NCBI GenBank assembly: GCA_945888625.1 | Contig: CAMDAH010000013.1 | Coordinates: 1-61,207, forward strand | Source: Chryseobacterium gleum | GTDB taxonomy: Bacteria > Bacteroidota > Bacteroidia > Flavobacteriales_D > Crocinitomicaceae | Direction: 5' to 3' | Length of the DNA stretch: 61,207 nt | In this document: positions 35,947-44,951 of the stretch, one piece after another | Layout: each line of letters begins with the position of its first letter | How positions within the stretch are numbered: the first letter of the stretch is position 1 | The notes under the pieces: generated by a model | What the model was told of the DNA's origin: nothing | The model's database searches: none | Seen by the model: the letters and a program-made list of their open reading frames with translations, nothing else | Made by a program: the position numbers and the translations under genes

Positions 35947-36129
35947 CTATTGCAACAGAAAACACAAAGAAATGAAACCTATAACTGAAGATAAACCTAT
36001 TGCTCCGTAAAACCATGGATTTATCCAATTTTTCTTTTGTGGTAGTGCAGCTAAAATTTTGTTAAAATCCTGACGGGAATTAATTTCAGCTGAACTTATT
36101 TCTTTTCTGTCGATATAAATTTTAATCAT
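35947..36129 (-). CDS. Small tail-anchored protein beside the ECF sigma factor
   Basis: A 60-residue product with a charged N-terminal half ('KIYIDRKEISSAEINSRQD') and one C-terminal membrane helix (about 40-59), i.e. a tail anchor. It starts 6 bases after the ECF sigma stop. Anti-sigma factors are often membrane proteins encoded right after the sigma gene, so this could be a minimal anti-sigma or sigma-membrane tether; at 60 residues it is far smaller than typical FecR or zinc-finger anti-sigmas. No family recognised. Confidence 0.65.
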   Translation of the reverse strand: MIKIYIDRKEISSAEINSRQDFNKILAALPQKKNWINPWFYGAIGLSSVIGFISLCFLLQ

Positions 36130-36135
36130 ACTTGT

Positions 36136-36708
36136 TTATTTAGTTTTGTTAAATAATTCCTTTAATTTCACCAACGCTCTGAACGTTTTCACTTTTGCGT
36201 TATTTTCTGTTAATCCAATAATTTCACCAATTTCTTTAAATGATCGCTTTTCAAAAAACCGCATTTCAATTAATTGTAGTTGATTTTCTTTCAACATAGG
36301 TAAACATTTTAGCAATTTAGCTTTGTTCTCCTCGGAAAAATCTTCAATAAAATCTTCAATCATGTCAGCCACCTGAACACTATCTAATTTAACTGTTCGC
36401 TTTGCCTTCTGGTCACGAAAAGATTGATACAACTCGCTCTTAGCAATTCGAAACAACCAAGAGGAAAAAGGAACTCCACGAAATTCGTAGCGATTGATAT
36501 TCGTAAGTGCTTTCACAAAAACACATGAAGTAATATCGTAAGCTGTTTCTTCTTCATCTACTCTTTTATTGATGTACCTAAAAATTGATTCATAATATTT
36601 TTTGTACAAAGGAGCAAAATGGGAAGGGTTTAACTTCGCCTTTTCAATAATTTGGTGTTCTTCTTCAAGACGGAGCGCATCCTGAAAATACATCATGTTC
36701 ATAGCCAT
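36136..36708 (-). CDS. RNA polymerase ECF sigma factor (sigma-70 family)
   Basis: A 190-residue ECF sigma factor. Region 2 covers about 27-95 ('FAPLYKKYYESIFRYINKRV', 'EETAYDITSCVFVKALTNI', 'PFSSWLFRIAKSELYQSFRD') and region 4 covers about 125-185 ('LPMLKENQLQLIEMRFFEKRSFKEIGEIIGLTENNAKVKTFRALVKL', given here as the helix-turn-helix). A Glu/Asp-rich linker lies between. A small tail-anchored protein is encoded 6 bases downstream. No SusC/FecA-like receptor genes adjoin, so it is not an obvious iron or polysaccharide regulator. Alternative Met starts exist within the first six residues. Confidence 0.9.
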   Translation of the reverse strand: MAMNMMYFQDALRLEEEHQIIEKAKLNPSHFAPLYKKYYESIFRYINKRVDEEETAYDITSCVFVKALTNINRYEFRGVPFSSWLFRIAKSELYQSFRDQKAKRTVKLDSVQVADMIEDFIEDFSEENKAKLLKCLPMLKENQLQLIEMRFFEKRSFKEIGEIIGLTENNAKVKTFRALVKLKELFNKTK

Positions 36709-36914
36709 AGTACTTTGTTTTAATTTTAGTTAAACTTGGAGAGAAAAATAAAGCTTGCAGTCTTTACAAATTAGATAACGCCAGTACTTAAAAAAGGTAA
36801 CAAAAAAAAGATAAAAAAAATTAAAATTAATTATTTTATACACCTAACTAATTGATAAGCAACAAAATAAAAATTAAATTTAGGTAACTTAATACCACAT
36901 TAAGCCAAGAATTA

Positions 36915-39002
36915 TTACAAGGTAATGCGCAATTGAACGATTAAATCGGTTTTTCTACTTCCTAAAATACCCTCAGCTCCCGAACTAATAGACGTTCGAT
37001 TATCATAAAGAAAAACGCCATAACGAACCCATAAATCACAATGTCGTAAAAATGAGTAACGCACGAGTACATAAGCTCTGCTTCCCTGATAATAATAAGC
37101 TGGGACAGCAAAAGCATACAGCGCATTATTTTCAAAAGCATATAATCGGGTGTCGTAGTCATCGGTATCAAACAAAGCATAGCGCAAGGAAAAGTCCAAT
37201 GGAAAACTTTTTGGTTTATACAGAAGGTCTTGCGATAGCAGCATACCCATTTTGTGCCCCGTACTGTTTCGATGAAGTGTTACGAACTCAACCCGTGATT
37301 TAAAAGTAAACGATTCGTTAATAACATAAGAAAGATTCAAACGGTAATTTCGTTGTAAAACATCTTCCAAAGGCGTTACATTTCCATCATAGGCTCGACT
37401 ATTTTTTTCTCGTAATTGTTGGCGAAACCTAACATAAATTTCAAATATTTTATTTGGCTTGTAACTCGATTGTACCAAAAACTCATGTCCTTTCGAAGGC
37501 CCGTCAACGCCGTATTTCATCCATGGAAATTGAAAAATATCAGCGTAGCCGTTAAGCGACCAAGCTGGCGCAAGCTTTAATTTAACGCCTGCGTACAGTC
37601 CTTTTTCGTTTTGAGTATTACTTCCTTCAGAAAAACCGGCATTGTAAAAAGTTTGATAATCCTTTTGGTAATCGCGGTAGAGTAATCCGACACTTGCTTT
37701 TGAATCTAAAGCAACCATAGCGCCATGCACCATGGCCCAACCTGATTTAAATTGGTCAACTTCGCTATTCCAAATTTTAGCTACTTCACCAAAAACATTT
37801 ATATTTTTTATGTTGTAAGAATAATCTGCGCTGTAAGAAAAATTGTGCTGCCCACGAAAATCAAATTGGTTGTAAAGCTGCACTGCTTTTTCATAGGGCT
37901 TGTCATACCCCTGATAAATAGCAGCAACACCTAAACGAAAACCGGCCTTAACATATTTAAAATTTAAACCCGCAATATTTTCGCGTAGTGAATTCATTTT
38001 ATCAATTTCCCTGTTTGTTCTATGTAATCCCGATAGATCAATAGAGGAGATAAACTGAAGATCATCTAATATTGAATCGGAAATGGCTGTAGCATCAACT
38101 CGCTTGGAGGAAACGAAAGCAAGTACCGAAAAGTTTTTTATACCATAATCAACTGCAAAGCCTCGGAAAAAACGAGCCTCATCAACTGAAGTATAAGGGC
38201 GTATGGGAATAGCTGTTCTTTTCATCGTTGCAAAGTCAACTGTTTTTCCGAAGGCGTAACTGGACCATAAATTTAGTCCTTGCCCAACTTGTATTTGATA
38301 ATCACCAATAACGGCAGACCTGAGGTATTTTCCACCTTTAAAAAAAGCATGTGCTGAATAAAAATCAAAACCATGTTTTTGAGCACCTTTAAAAAATTGT
38401 TCTCCAGCATCTTTTTCAGCTGTTACACCAACGCTAATATTGGTCTTGTAAGTATATCGAAATCGAGCATAATACCTGTCGCCATTGCCTTTGTAGTAAT
38501 TATTGGAAATAGCTAAGACAGAGTCTGATACTTTTACATAACCTCCTTTTTGTTCTACCATCGGTTGATACCGCAAAAATGTTTCATACTTTCCGCCTTT
38601 AAGCGCCTCTTTCAAGGAAATGTGTAGGTTATCTAATTTATCATCAATTCGTATAAACGGCATCAACAATTGAATAGTAGAAAGATCCCAATAAGTCAAA
38701 CTTTGCAACTCATAAATGGAGATAAATTTTCCAAATAATTTGCGATGGAGAAGAAGGTCGTTAATCTGAATGCTCGAAAGCAAACCCAGCTCTTCTAAGT
38801 CTTCACCATTCGTTTCGTTTAAGTTAATAGGGTGATCAAAATAATAATTGAATTGTTCAATGTAGTTGGTTAAATCAATCGATTCTGTCTGTAATTGCTC
38901 AGAGATAAATTCAATCCGTTGTTGTATAATTTCGCTTTTAACCTGGCTATAAGAAATAGAAAAAAAAAGCAAGAAAAACAAACAAAGAAAATCTTTGAAC
39001 AT
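36915..39002 (-). CDS. Helix-hairpin-helix outer-membrane barrel protein
   Basis: A 695-residue secreted protein. Signal peptide from the ATG at 39002 (MFKDFLCLFFLLFFSISYSQ), then a helix-hairpin-helix region of ComEA type (about 45-110; 'INLNETNGEDLEELGLLSS', 'LFGKFISIYELQSL'), then a strand-rich part of more than 500 residues with aromatic-ended strands and a C-terminal 'RKTDLIVQLRITL', fitting a large outer-membrane barrel. The HHH in an exported barrel is a known but unexplained combination in Bacteroidota; the periplasmic HHH may bind DNA or act as a structural plug. The longer frame to 39068 would overlap the upstream gene and lacks a signal, so the start at 39002, 2 bases after that gene's stop, is preferred. 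Confidence 0.85.
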   Translation of the reverse strand: MFKDFLCLFFLLFFSISYSQVKSEIIQQRIEFISEQLQTESIDLTNYIEQFNYYFDHPINLNETNGEDLEELGLLSSIQINDLLLHRKLFGKFISIYELQSLTYWDLSTIQLLMPFIRIDDKLDNLHISLKEALKGGKYETFLRYQPMVEQKGGYVKVSDSVLAISNNYYKGNGDRYYARFRYTYKTNISVGVTAEKDAGEQFFKGAQKHGFDFYSAHAFFKGGKYLRSAVIGDYQIQVGQGLNLWSSYAFGKTVDFATMKRTAIPIRPYTSVDEARFFRGFAVDYGIKNFSVLAFVSSKRVDATAISDSILDDLQFISSIDLSGLHRTNREIDKMNSLRENIAGLNFKYVKAGFRLGVAAIYQGYDKPYEKAVQLYNQFDFRGQHNFSYSADYSYNIKNINVFGEVAKIWNSEVDQFKSGWAMVHGAMVALDSKASVGLLYRDYQKDYQTFYNAGFSEGSNTQNEKGLYAGVKLKLAPAWSLNGYADIFQFPWMKYGVDGPSKGHEFLVQSSYKPNKIFEIYVRFRQQLREKNSRAYDGNVTPLEDVLQRNYRLNLSYVINESFTFKSRVEFVTLHRNSTGHKMGMLLSQDLLYKPKSFPLDFSLRYALFDTDDYDTRLYAFENNALYAFAVPAYYYQGSRAYVLVRYSFLRHCDLWVRYGVFLYDNRTSISSGAEGILGSRKTDLIVQLRITL

Positions 39003-39004
39003 AT

Positions 39005-39850
39005 TTATTTTACTTGATAAACAAATGAAAAATTTGGAGACCATCCCAACAATTGATGATAGGCACATCCCATATCTAGCGAAAACTTTTCCTTAAAACG
39101 ATAGCCAATTCCAGCCGTCAATTCAATCGGTGTTGTAGATAAACCGCCGCGAAGAAAAAGTTTCTGCATCGGACGATACTCTATGCCTGTTTTAAAACGC
39201 AATGGAAACTCGATATTTTTTTCAAGTTCAGCAACCACAAATACCTTTTCAGAAAATTTGTAAAGCGTGCCTAGTCGCATGAGAGTGCTCAAACGATCTT
39301 CTCCAAACTCCGCCAATTGAGTTCGACTGATATTAAAAACACTAAACGCTATATGCCAATTTTCAGAAACCCTTGCCTGCAATCCCACCTCGGCTGTCAA
39401 TGCGTTTTTACGCCCATAAGGTTCGCTTAAGCGTACTTGATGATAATTAAGCTGAACACCTGCAGATAAAAAATTAGACAATTTCATGCTGTAACCTAGA
39501 CCTGTCCTAAAGGTTCGGAAGTTTTTGAAGCCAAAAGACTGCGCGCCAACAGAAAGCACTCCTTTCTTCAATGGAAGAGCCACGACTAGGCCTTGAGATT
39601 GTAATTCTTTAAGTAGAAATCTATTTTCATAAGAAAGTCCAACTGTTATTTTTTCAATACCTACTAAATTTGCCGGGTTGTGGTGATAAGCCCAAACATC
39701 GGATATTGCGACACTAGCATTGCCTAGGGCATGAGAACGACTTCCCATTGGAAGCCAACCTTGAGCAATCAATGATTGACTATACAATAAACCCAAAATG
39801 GTACAAAACAATTTAAATTGTGTACCAAAAAAACTAACTTTGTATGACAC
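39005..39850 (-). CDS. PorV/PorQ-like outer-membrane protein
   Basis: A 281-residue protein with signal peptide (about 1-30, ending IAQ) and the start 'GWLPMGSRSHALGNASVAISDVWAYHHNPANL', a pattern of FadL-like PorV/PorQ family barrels (GxR..gmGga..a..D......NPA.L), given here in two halves. The strands end in 'GIGYRFKEKFSLDMGCAY'. PorV and PorQ work with the type IX secretion system, but related paralogs have other roles. The start codon is a GTG at 39850. The HHH barrel gene starts 2 bases downstream of its stop, so the two are an operon and may interact. Confidence 0.83.
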   Translation of the reverse strand: MSYKVSFFGTQFKLFCTILGLLYSQSLIAQGWLPMGSRSHALGNASVAISDVWAYHHNPANLVGIEKITVGLSYENRFLLKELQSQGLVVALPLKKGVLSVGAQSFGFKNFRTFRTGLGYSMKLSNFLSAGVQLNYHQVRLSEPYGRKNALTAEVGLQARVSENWHIAFSVFNISRTQLAEFGEDRLSTLMRLGTLYKFSEKVFVVAELEKNIEFPLRFKTGIEYRPMQKLFLRGGLSTTPIELTAGIGYRFKEKFSLDMGCAYHQLLGWSPNFSFVYQVK

Positions 39851-39890
39851 TAATCAACAATTTAAAAAATAAAAATACACAATTAAGACG

Positions 39891-39898
39891 CAAAAATA
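39891..39898 (-). promoter_or_regulatory. -7 element (TATTTTTG) for the PorV-like/HHH barrel operon
   Basis: On the minus strand TATTTTTG ends 40 bases before the GTG start at 39850. On the plus strand TAACTTTG occurs at 39835-39842 and could drive mutA with a leader of about 180 bases, but this is weaker because it lies in the barrel gene's start. Confidence 0.4.
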
Positions 39899-40023
39899 GC
39901 ATGTTCAATAATTAATAAGGTTAAGTTAGCATTACTAATTTCGAATTAATATCCGGAGTAAGTGACTCGCAACAACAAGTTTTTTAACATTTGGTCAACT
40001 ACAGGAAATTTGAAAATTAAATT

Positions 40024-41310
40024 TTGCTCATGTCAAACACTACGTCATCGATACCTACTAACGATCAAAATGCTTGGAAAGAAAAGGTGATTCGCGAACT
40101 CAAAAAACAACAATTTGACGAAGAATATGAGGATAAAATAGAAAATATCGTCATTAGAATTGAAGATGGATTAAACAACGTTGCAAGTTCAACTATCACC
40201 ACCACAAATAGCGACACGAATGAATGGCAAATAAGCGCATCAATTGATGTAACAGATGAAAAAGAGACAAATAAAAAACTACTTGAAGTATTAATAAACG
40301 GTGCAGATACCCTCTTTATTTGTCCCACAAAAACAGACCACGATTGGGATATACTTTTCAATGAAATCGAATTTGAGTACATCGTAACCCATGTCCAAAT
40401 TAAGCACATGGAATGTTTGAATTCGCTGCAACGCTGGTTCACCAATCAAACAAACTTTTTTGTTGTCATCGACTTTTTAACCATAAATGAAACCAGTGAA
40501 ACCTTAGCCATCATTTCAAAAAGCAACATTCCGATAAAGATTAAAATAGATGGGTTTTCACTCCAACAGTGCGGGGCAAATTCGCAACAAGAAATGGCGT
40601 TTATTTGCGATCAATTGCATGAAACGATCCTTTTATTACCCGAGCAAAATAAGCTTCAATTTCAACTAAACATGGGTGTCGGAAATAACTTTATGTTGGA
40701 AATTGCAAAATTTAGAACGTTAAAAGGTCTAGTAAATACCGTTTTAACGGCCTACAACTACCCACTTAATTCTTTTGAACTCATTGCTGAAATCGGTTGG
40801 ACAAATAAATCACTTAAAGATCTACATACTAATCAACTTAGGCAAACAACAGAGGCTATTTCTGCCGTAATTGGTGGGGTTGACATCCTACAAATCCATC
40901 CCTACGACCAAAGAAGTATTCATGGATCCACCTCTTTTTCTCAACGTATGGCACTTAACATTTCCTCCATTCTTAAAGAGGAAAGTTACCTTAAACTTGT
41001 AAAAGATGCCTACAGAGGAAGTTATTACATCGAAAACCTAAGCTATAAAATGGGAGATGGTGCTTGGCGTTTGTTCAAACAATTGACCTCTATGCCGGAA
41101 CTAAATTCGAAAGAAAAAAGGATGTTTATAGTTGCAATGGTAGGAGAAATTGTCGAGTTACGCAAACTTTATTTTGCACAAAAACAACTCAAATTAATCG
41201 GTTTGAATGTATTTGAAAATTCAATTCCAACAAATAATGATTGGCAAAAAGAAAACTTATTTTTAGGAATGTCCTTTTTTAGATACGAAAAAATAAGCAC
41301 GAATGAATAG
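40024..41310 (+). CDS. mutA: Methylmalonyl-CoA mutase small subunit-like, without cobalamin domain
   Basis: A 428-residue TIM-barrel subunit that pairs with the catalytic subunit encoded next. '[22 protein letters not shown]' and '[41 protein letters not shown]' (given in pieces) follow the family. The usual C-terminal cobalamin-binding domain (DxHxxG) is absent, so it cannot bind B12 and is presumably structural. Small subunits in propionibacteria are about 200 residues longer. It overlaps mutB by 8 bases. Confidence 0.92.
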   Translation: MLMSNTTSSIPTNDQNAWKEKVIRELKKQQFDEEYEDKIENIVIRIEDGLNNVASSTITTTNSDTNEWQISASIDVTDEKETNKKLLEVLINGADTLFICPTKTDHDWDILFNEIEFEYIVTHVQIKHMECLNSLQRWFTNQTNFFVVIDFLTINETSETLAIISKSNIPIKIKIDGFSLQQCGANSQQEMAFICDQLHETILLLPEQNKLQFQLNMGVGNNFMLEIAKFRTLKGLVNTVLTAYNYPLNSFELIAEIGWTNKSLKDLHTNQLRQTTEAISAVIGGVDILQIHPYDQRSIHGSTSFSQRMALNISSILKEESYLKLVKDAYRGSYYIENLSYKMGDGAWRLFKQLTSMPELNSKEKRMFIVAMVGEIVELRKLYFAQKQLKLIGLNVFENSIPTNNDWQKENLFLGMSFFRYEKISTNE

Positions 41311-43429
41311 GACTGACTTCACGAATATAGATTGGAAAGAAAAGCAAGTGCCCCAAGTTTATGAAAAGTCGTTTGTCGAAATTTCCGATGACATCATAGT
41401 ACCCAATTTATTTGATTACACCACTGAACAAGCAAGTAAAAATAATGAACTTGCCGGCGAATTTCCCTACATGAGGGGTCCATACGCTTCGATGTATTTA
41501 ACAAAGCCATGGACAATCAGACAATACGCGGGATTTTCAACAGCAGAGGATTCAAACACCTTCTATAAAAAAAACTTAAAAGAGGGGCAAAAAGGTTTAT
41601 CTGTTGCATTCGATTTAGCCACCCATCGTGGTTATGATTCTGATCATCCACGTGTGATCGGCGACGTAGGTAAAGCGGGAGTTGCCATTGATTCGATTGA
41701 AGACATGAAGATGTTATTCAAGGATATTCCACTAGGAGAAATGTCCGTTTCTATGACGATGAATGGTGCTGTGCTTCCTATACTCGCATTTTATATTGGA
41801 GCAGCCCAAGAGCAAGGAGTAAATATTGCCGAACTGTCGGGAACAATACAAAACGATATTTTGAAAGAATTCATGGTGCGAAACACCTATATCTACCCGC
41901 CGAAACCTTCCATGAAAATCATTGCTGACATTTTCGCTTTTTCATCGCAAAACATGCCAAAATTCAATTCAATTTCAATTTCTGGCTACCACATGCACGA
42001 AGCAGGTGCAACAGCAGCAATCGAACTTGCTTACACTCTTGCAGATGGGTTAGATTACATCCGTACTGGAATAGCTGCCGGATTATCCATAGATGAATTT
42101 GCACCAAGACTCAGTTTTTTCTGGGCAGTTGGGATGAATTTTCAGGTGGAGATTGCCAAATTAAGAGCTGGTCGACAACTTTGGGCAAAGCTGCTTGATC
42201 AGTTTAAACCGTATAATCCAAAATCTGCTGTTTTACGAGCACATTGTCAAACATCGGGCTGGTCCTTAACAGAACAAGACCCGTTTAACAACATAACACG
42301 AACTTGCATTGAAGCACTCGCCGCAGTGATAGGAGGAACGCAATCGTTGCACACCAACGCACTTGACGAAGCAATCGCATTACCAACCGATTTTTCAGCG
42401 CGCATAGCACGAAACACTCAATTATATCTACAATACGAGATCGGTATAACTAACTTTATTGACCCAACAGGAGGAAGTTTTTACATTGAATACTTGAGTG
42501 ATGAATTAATTAATAAAGCATCGCTACTCATAAAAGAAATAGAAGCACTAGGCGGCATGACCGCAGCCATTGAATCGGGTATTCCAAAAATGAGAATTGA
42601 AGAATCATCCGCAAAAAAGCAATCTCGCATTGATTCAGTGATAGACGTAATTGTTGGGGTAAATCGCTTCACTAATTTTGAAGAATCAGCACTAGAATTA
42701 CGCGATGTAGATAATACCAAAGTACTGCAACAACAACTTCAACAATTGGCGGTAATTAAGGAAAAAAGAGAGGATGAGCAAGTAGAAAATTTGCTCAATC
42801 GCCTTACAAAATGCGCAAAAGATGGAAAAGAAAATTTACTAGAAATCGCTGTAATGTGTGCAAAAGCCAGATGTACCTTAGGTGAAATATCAGATGCACT
42901 AGAACGAGAATATGGTCGCTACCAAGCAAAAATAAATACTATTAGTGGCGTGTACGAAAAATCAATTATGAAAAACGACCAATTTATAAAAGCAAAACAA
43001 TTATGTGTTGATTTTGCCTTGCTAGAGGGCCGAAGACCTCGAATTTTAATTGCAAAAATGGGTCAAGATGGCCATGATCGAGGTGCAAAAATAATAGCAA
43101 CAGCGTTTGCAGACATTGGCTTCGACGTGGATATGGGGCCCTTATTTCAAACACCAGAAGAAGTAGCAAAACAAGCAATTGAAAACGATGTGCATATTGT
43201 CGGGGTTTCTTCTTTAGCCGCAGGTCATAAAACACTTGTACCCACCTTAGTAAAGGCACTATCAGCTTACAATAGAAAGGATATTTTAGTTGTTGTTGGA
43301 GGTGTAATTCCAAAACAAGATTACACTTTTCTTAAAGATGCCGGAGTATTTGGAATTTATGGCCCAGGAACAGTTCTGTCGGAAGCAGCTCAAGAAATAT
43401 TATCTCTCTTAATAACAAGTCACAATTAA
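41303..43429 (+). CDS. mutB: Methylmalonyl-CoA mutase, catalytic subunit
   Basis: Adenosylcobalamin-dependent isomerisation of methylmalonyl-CoA and succinyl-CoA, used to feed propionyl-CoA into the TCA cycle. The 708 residues contain the substrate barrel ('[29 protein letters not shown]', split; '[20 protein letters not shown]'; '[14 protein letters not shown]'; '[19 protein letters not shown]') and the C-terminal B12 domain with [11 protein letters not shown] near residue 588 (the lower-ligand His). It starts within the last 8 bases of mutA. The mutase G-protein (MeaB) and epimerase are not in the window. Confidence 0.96.
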   Translation: MNRTDFTNIDWKEKQVPQVYEKSFVEISDDIIVPNLFDYTTEQASKNNELAGEFPYMRGPYASMYLTKPWTIRQYAGFSTAEDSNTFYKKNLKEGQKGLSVAFDLATHRGYDSDHPRVIGDVGKAGVAIDSIEDMKMLFKDIPLGEMSVSMTMNGAVLPILAFYIGAAQEQGVNIAELSGTIQNDILKEFMVRNTYIYPPKPSMKIIADIFAFSSQNMPKFNSISISGYHMHEAGATAAIELAYTLADGLDYIRTGIAAGLSIDEFAPRLSFFWAVGMNFQVEIAKLRAGRQLWAKLLDQFKPYNPKSAVLRAHCQTSGWSLTEQDPFNNITRTCIEALAAVIGGTQSLHTNALDEAIALPTDFSARIARNTQLYLQYEIGITNFIDPTGGSFYIEYLSDELINKASLLIKEIEALGGMTAAIESGIPKMRIEESSAKKQSRIDSVIDVIVGVNRFTNFEESALELRDVDNTKVLQQQLQQLAVIKEKREDEQVENLLNRLTKCAKDGKENLLEIAVMCAKARCTLGEISDALEREYGRYQAKINTISGVYEKSIMKNDQFIKAKQLCVDFALLEGRRPRILIAKMGQDGHDRGAKIIATAFADIGFDVDMGPLFQTPEEVAKQAIENDVHIVGVSSLAAGHKTLVPTLVKALSAYNRKDILVVVGGVIPKQDYTFLKDAGVFGIYGPGTVLSEAAQEILSLLITSHN

Positions 43430-43476
43430 TTAGTAAATTCGGCACAGAATTTGAATCTTTGCCACAAATTTTAGGT

Positions 43477-44598
43477 ATGAAAAAAATATTTTTATTTGTC
43501 CTTTTAACATGGATTAGCTGTTTTGTAATTCAAGCACAAACAATTGAAATAACGTCCGCCAAACGGCTTGTTGAACCTGTATTTGAACGCGTCGTTAAGC
43601 CTGAAAATATAGTTGAATTGAAAAGTATCCTTAAAAATACAAAAGGAAAACCCTCTTACAATTGGGTAATATCAGGAAGTAAAGGCAAAGACTGGGACTT
43701 TGAAAAAGGCTCAAGCGAAACAAGTGATAAAATTAAAGTAACTTTTAATCGCCTAGGTAATTACACCATTACCTTGACTGTTATCTTCGATAAAAACACA
43801 GACAACGAGACAGAACTAGAAACAGAAATCGAAGACTATGTAACTGTTCGAAGCGTATTTCCTGAATTGGCAGCGCTTTATGCTCAAAAACCAAAACCAA
43901 ACTACGAAAAACTTACTTTAAGGGCTTCCGACTTTATCGCCAAAGCAAAATATGCAAATGACCCAACACCCTATTTGTTCTTGGCCAAAGGCTTGTATGG
44001 TCTTGTTAAAGAGGGCAATGCTGAACCTGAATTTGAAGATGCGTTGGAAGAATCCATTGCAAGTCTTCAATCTGCGGTGGAACTGGATAAAAATGGCGTG
44101 CTAAATGATGTAGAGCACCAAAATTTCATTAATGAACTTGAATCGTACTTATTACGTGAATTTATTGAAGTTCAACTTGATGGTAAAATATCGGAGCTAA
44201 TGGAAGCAACAGACTTGTACAAGCAGACCACACTAAACCCAATAACAATAAACTTTTTGGAGGCATACTGCAAATACAAAACAAAAAATGTTAAAGGAGC
44301 TAATCTTGTTTGGTCCACTGAAATACCCAAATTATTAAAATACGTTCGACAAGAAAATGACGGCAAGTTCACTAATTTCTTCAAAAACGAACTTGGTGTT
44401 TTAGTTCAACTAACGGAAACAGATTTAAAAGTATTAAAAATCGGTGTCATGTTATCCGCTAAACTGTTATCTGAAAGAGATAAAAATCCAACTAAGGCAT
44501 GTGAAATGCTGCGCAAAGTAGATCCTTGGTTTCAATTTGATCAAGACTTTAGAGGGCTTTTCGAAGGAGAACCATTTAATAGCTGCATCATAAAATAA
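43477..44598 (+). CDS. Secreted PKD-like hypothetical protein
   Basis: A 373-residue product with signal peptide (MKKIFLFVLLTWISCFVIQAQ). The first domain (about 25-130) has the outline of a PKD/Ig-like fold ('YNWVISGSKGKDWDFEKGSS', 'VTFNRLGNYTITLTVIFD'). The rest is helical and resembles TPR-like repeats ('PTPYLFLAKGLYGLVKEG', 'SIASLQSAVELDKNG'). No family name. The frame extends upstream to a TTG at 43459, but the ATG at 43477 gives a correct signal peptide. It lies 47 bases after mutB on the same strand; a functional link is not evident. Confidence 0.75.
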   Translation: MKKIFLFVLLTWISCFVIQAQTIEITSAKRLVEPVFERVVKPENIVELKSILKNTKGKPSYNWVISGSKGKDWDFEKGSSETSDKIKVTFNRLGNYTITLTVIFDKNTDNETELETEIEDYVTVRSVFPELAALYAQKPKPNYEKLTLRASDFIAKAKYANDPTPYLFLAKGLYGLVKEGNAEPEFEDALEESIASLQSAVELDKNGVLNDVEHQNFINELESYLLREFIEVQLDGKISELMEATDLYKQTTLNPITINFLEAYCKYKTKNVKGANLVWSTEIPKLLKYVRQENDGKFTNFFKNELGVLVQLTETDLKVLKIGVMLSAKLLSERDKNPTKACEMLRKVDPWFQFDQDFRGLFEGEPFNSCIIK

Positions 44599-44654
44599 AC
44601 AAGCTTGTTTTAATAACTTTTTTGTTTGGTTAATCAAAAGTGCTGTAACGAAGT

Positions 44655-44662
44655 TAACTTTG
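44655..44662 (+). promoter_or_regulatory. -7 element (TAACTTTG) for the FtsB-like gene
   Basis: TAACTTTG ends 4 bases before the ATG at 44667, predicting a leaderless transcript. Confidence 0.5.
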
Positions 44663-44666
44663 AAAC

Positions 44667-44951
44667 ATGGCTAAGTTTCCATTATTCCTTAAAAATAAAT
44701 TTACAATAACACTAGTTGTATTTTTTGTTTACATGTTTTTTTTAGACGATACCGACGTTTTTTCACTGATACACAACCTCAATAAGCGGCATGAAATAAA
44801 TGCACAAAACGAATTGATGATCAAACAGTTGAAAGAAACATCCGCTACATTAAAACAATTGAAAAATATAAATTACCTAGAATCATACGCGCGCTCCAAA
44901 AAATTCTTTAAGAAAGAATCTGAAGACATTTTTGTTATTACTTACAAATAA
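44667..44951 (+). CDS. Septum formation initiator (FtsB/DivIC-like)
   Basis: A 94-residue bitopic division protein: short cytoplasmic start, one membrane helix (about 12-29), then a coiled coil (about 38-70; 'NKRHEINAQNELMIKQLKETSATLKQLKN', split) and a short conserved end 'LESYARSKKFFKKESEDIFVITYK'. This architecture matches FtsB/DivIC, which links FtsL and FtsQ in the divisome. ftsL/ftsQ are not adjacent. Its 3' end overlaps the convergent SpoIID-like gene by 14 bases. Confidence 0.88.
   Translation: MAKFPLFLKNKFTITLVVFFVYMFFLDDTDVFSLIHNLNKRHEINAQNELMIKQLKETSATLKQLKNINYLESYARSKKFFKKESEDIFVITYK

Noticed and set aside
36709..36914. A gene or RNA in the gap between the HHH barrel and the sigma factor
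   Set aside because: About 200 AT-rich bases with no ORF, hairpin with T-run or clear -7 element.
39851..40023. A cobalamin riboswitch before the methylmalonyl-CoA mutase genes
   Set aside because: The interval is AT-rich and lacks the conserved B12-box and adjacent GC stems.
44597..44615. Palindrome AAACAAGCTTGTTT after the PKD-like gene as terminator
   Set aside because: Without a loop the usable stem is about five AT-rich pairs; the T-run is weak and displaced.
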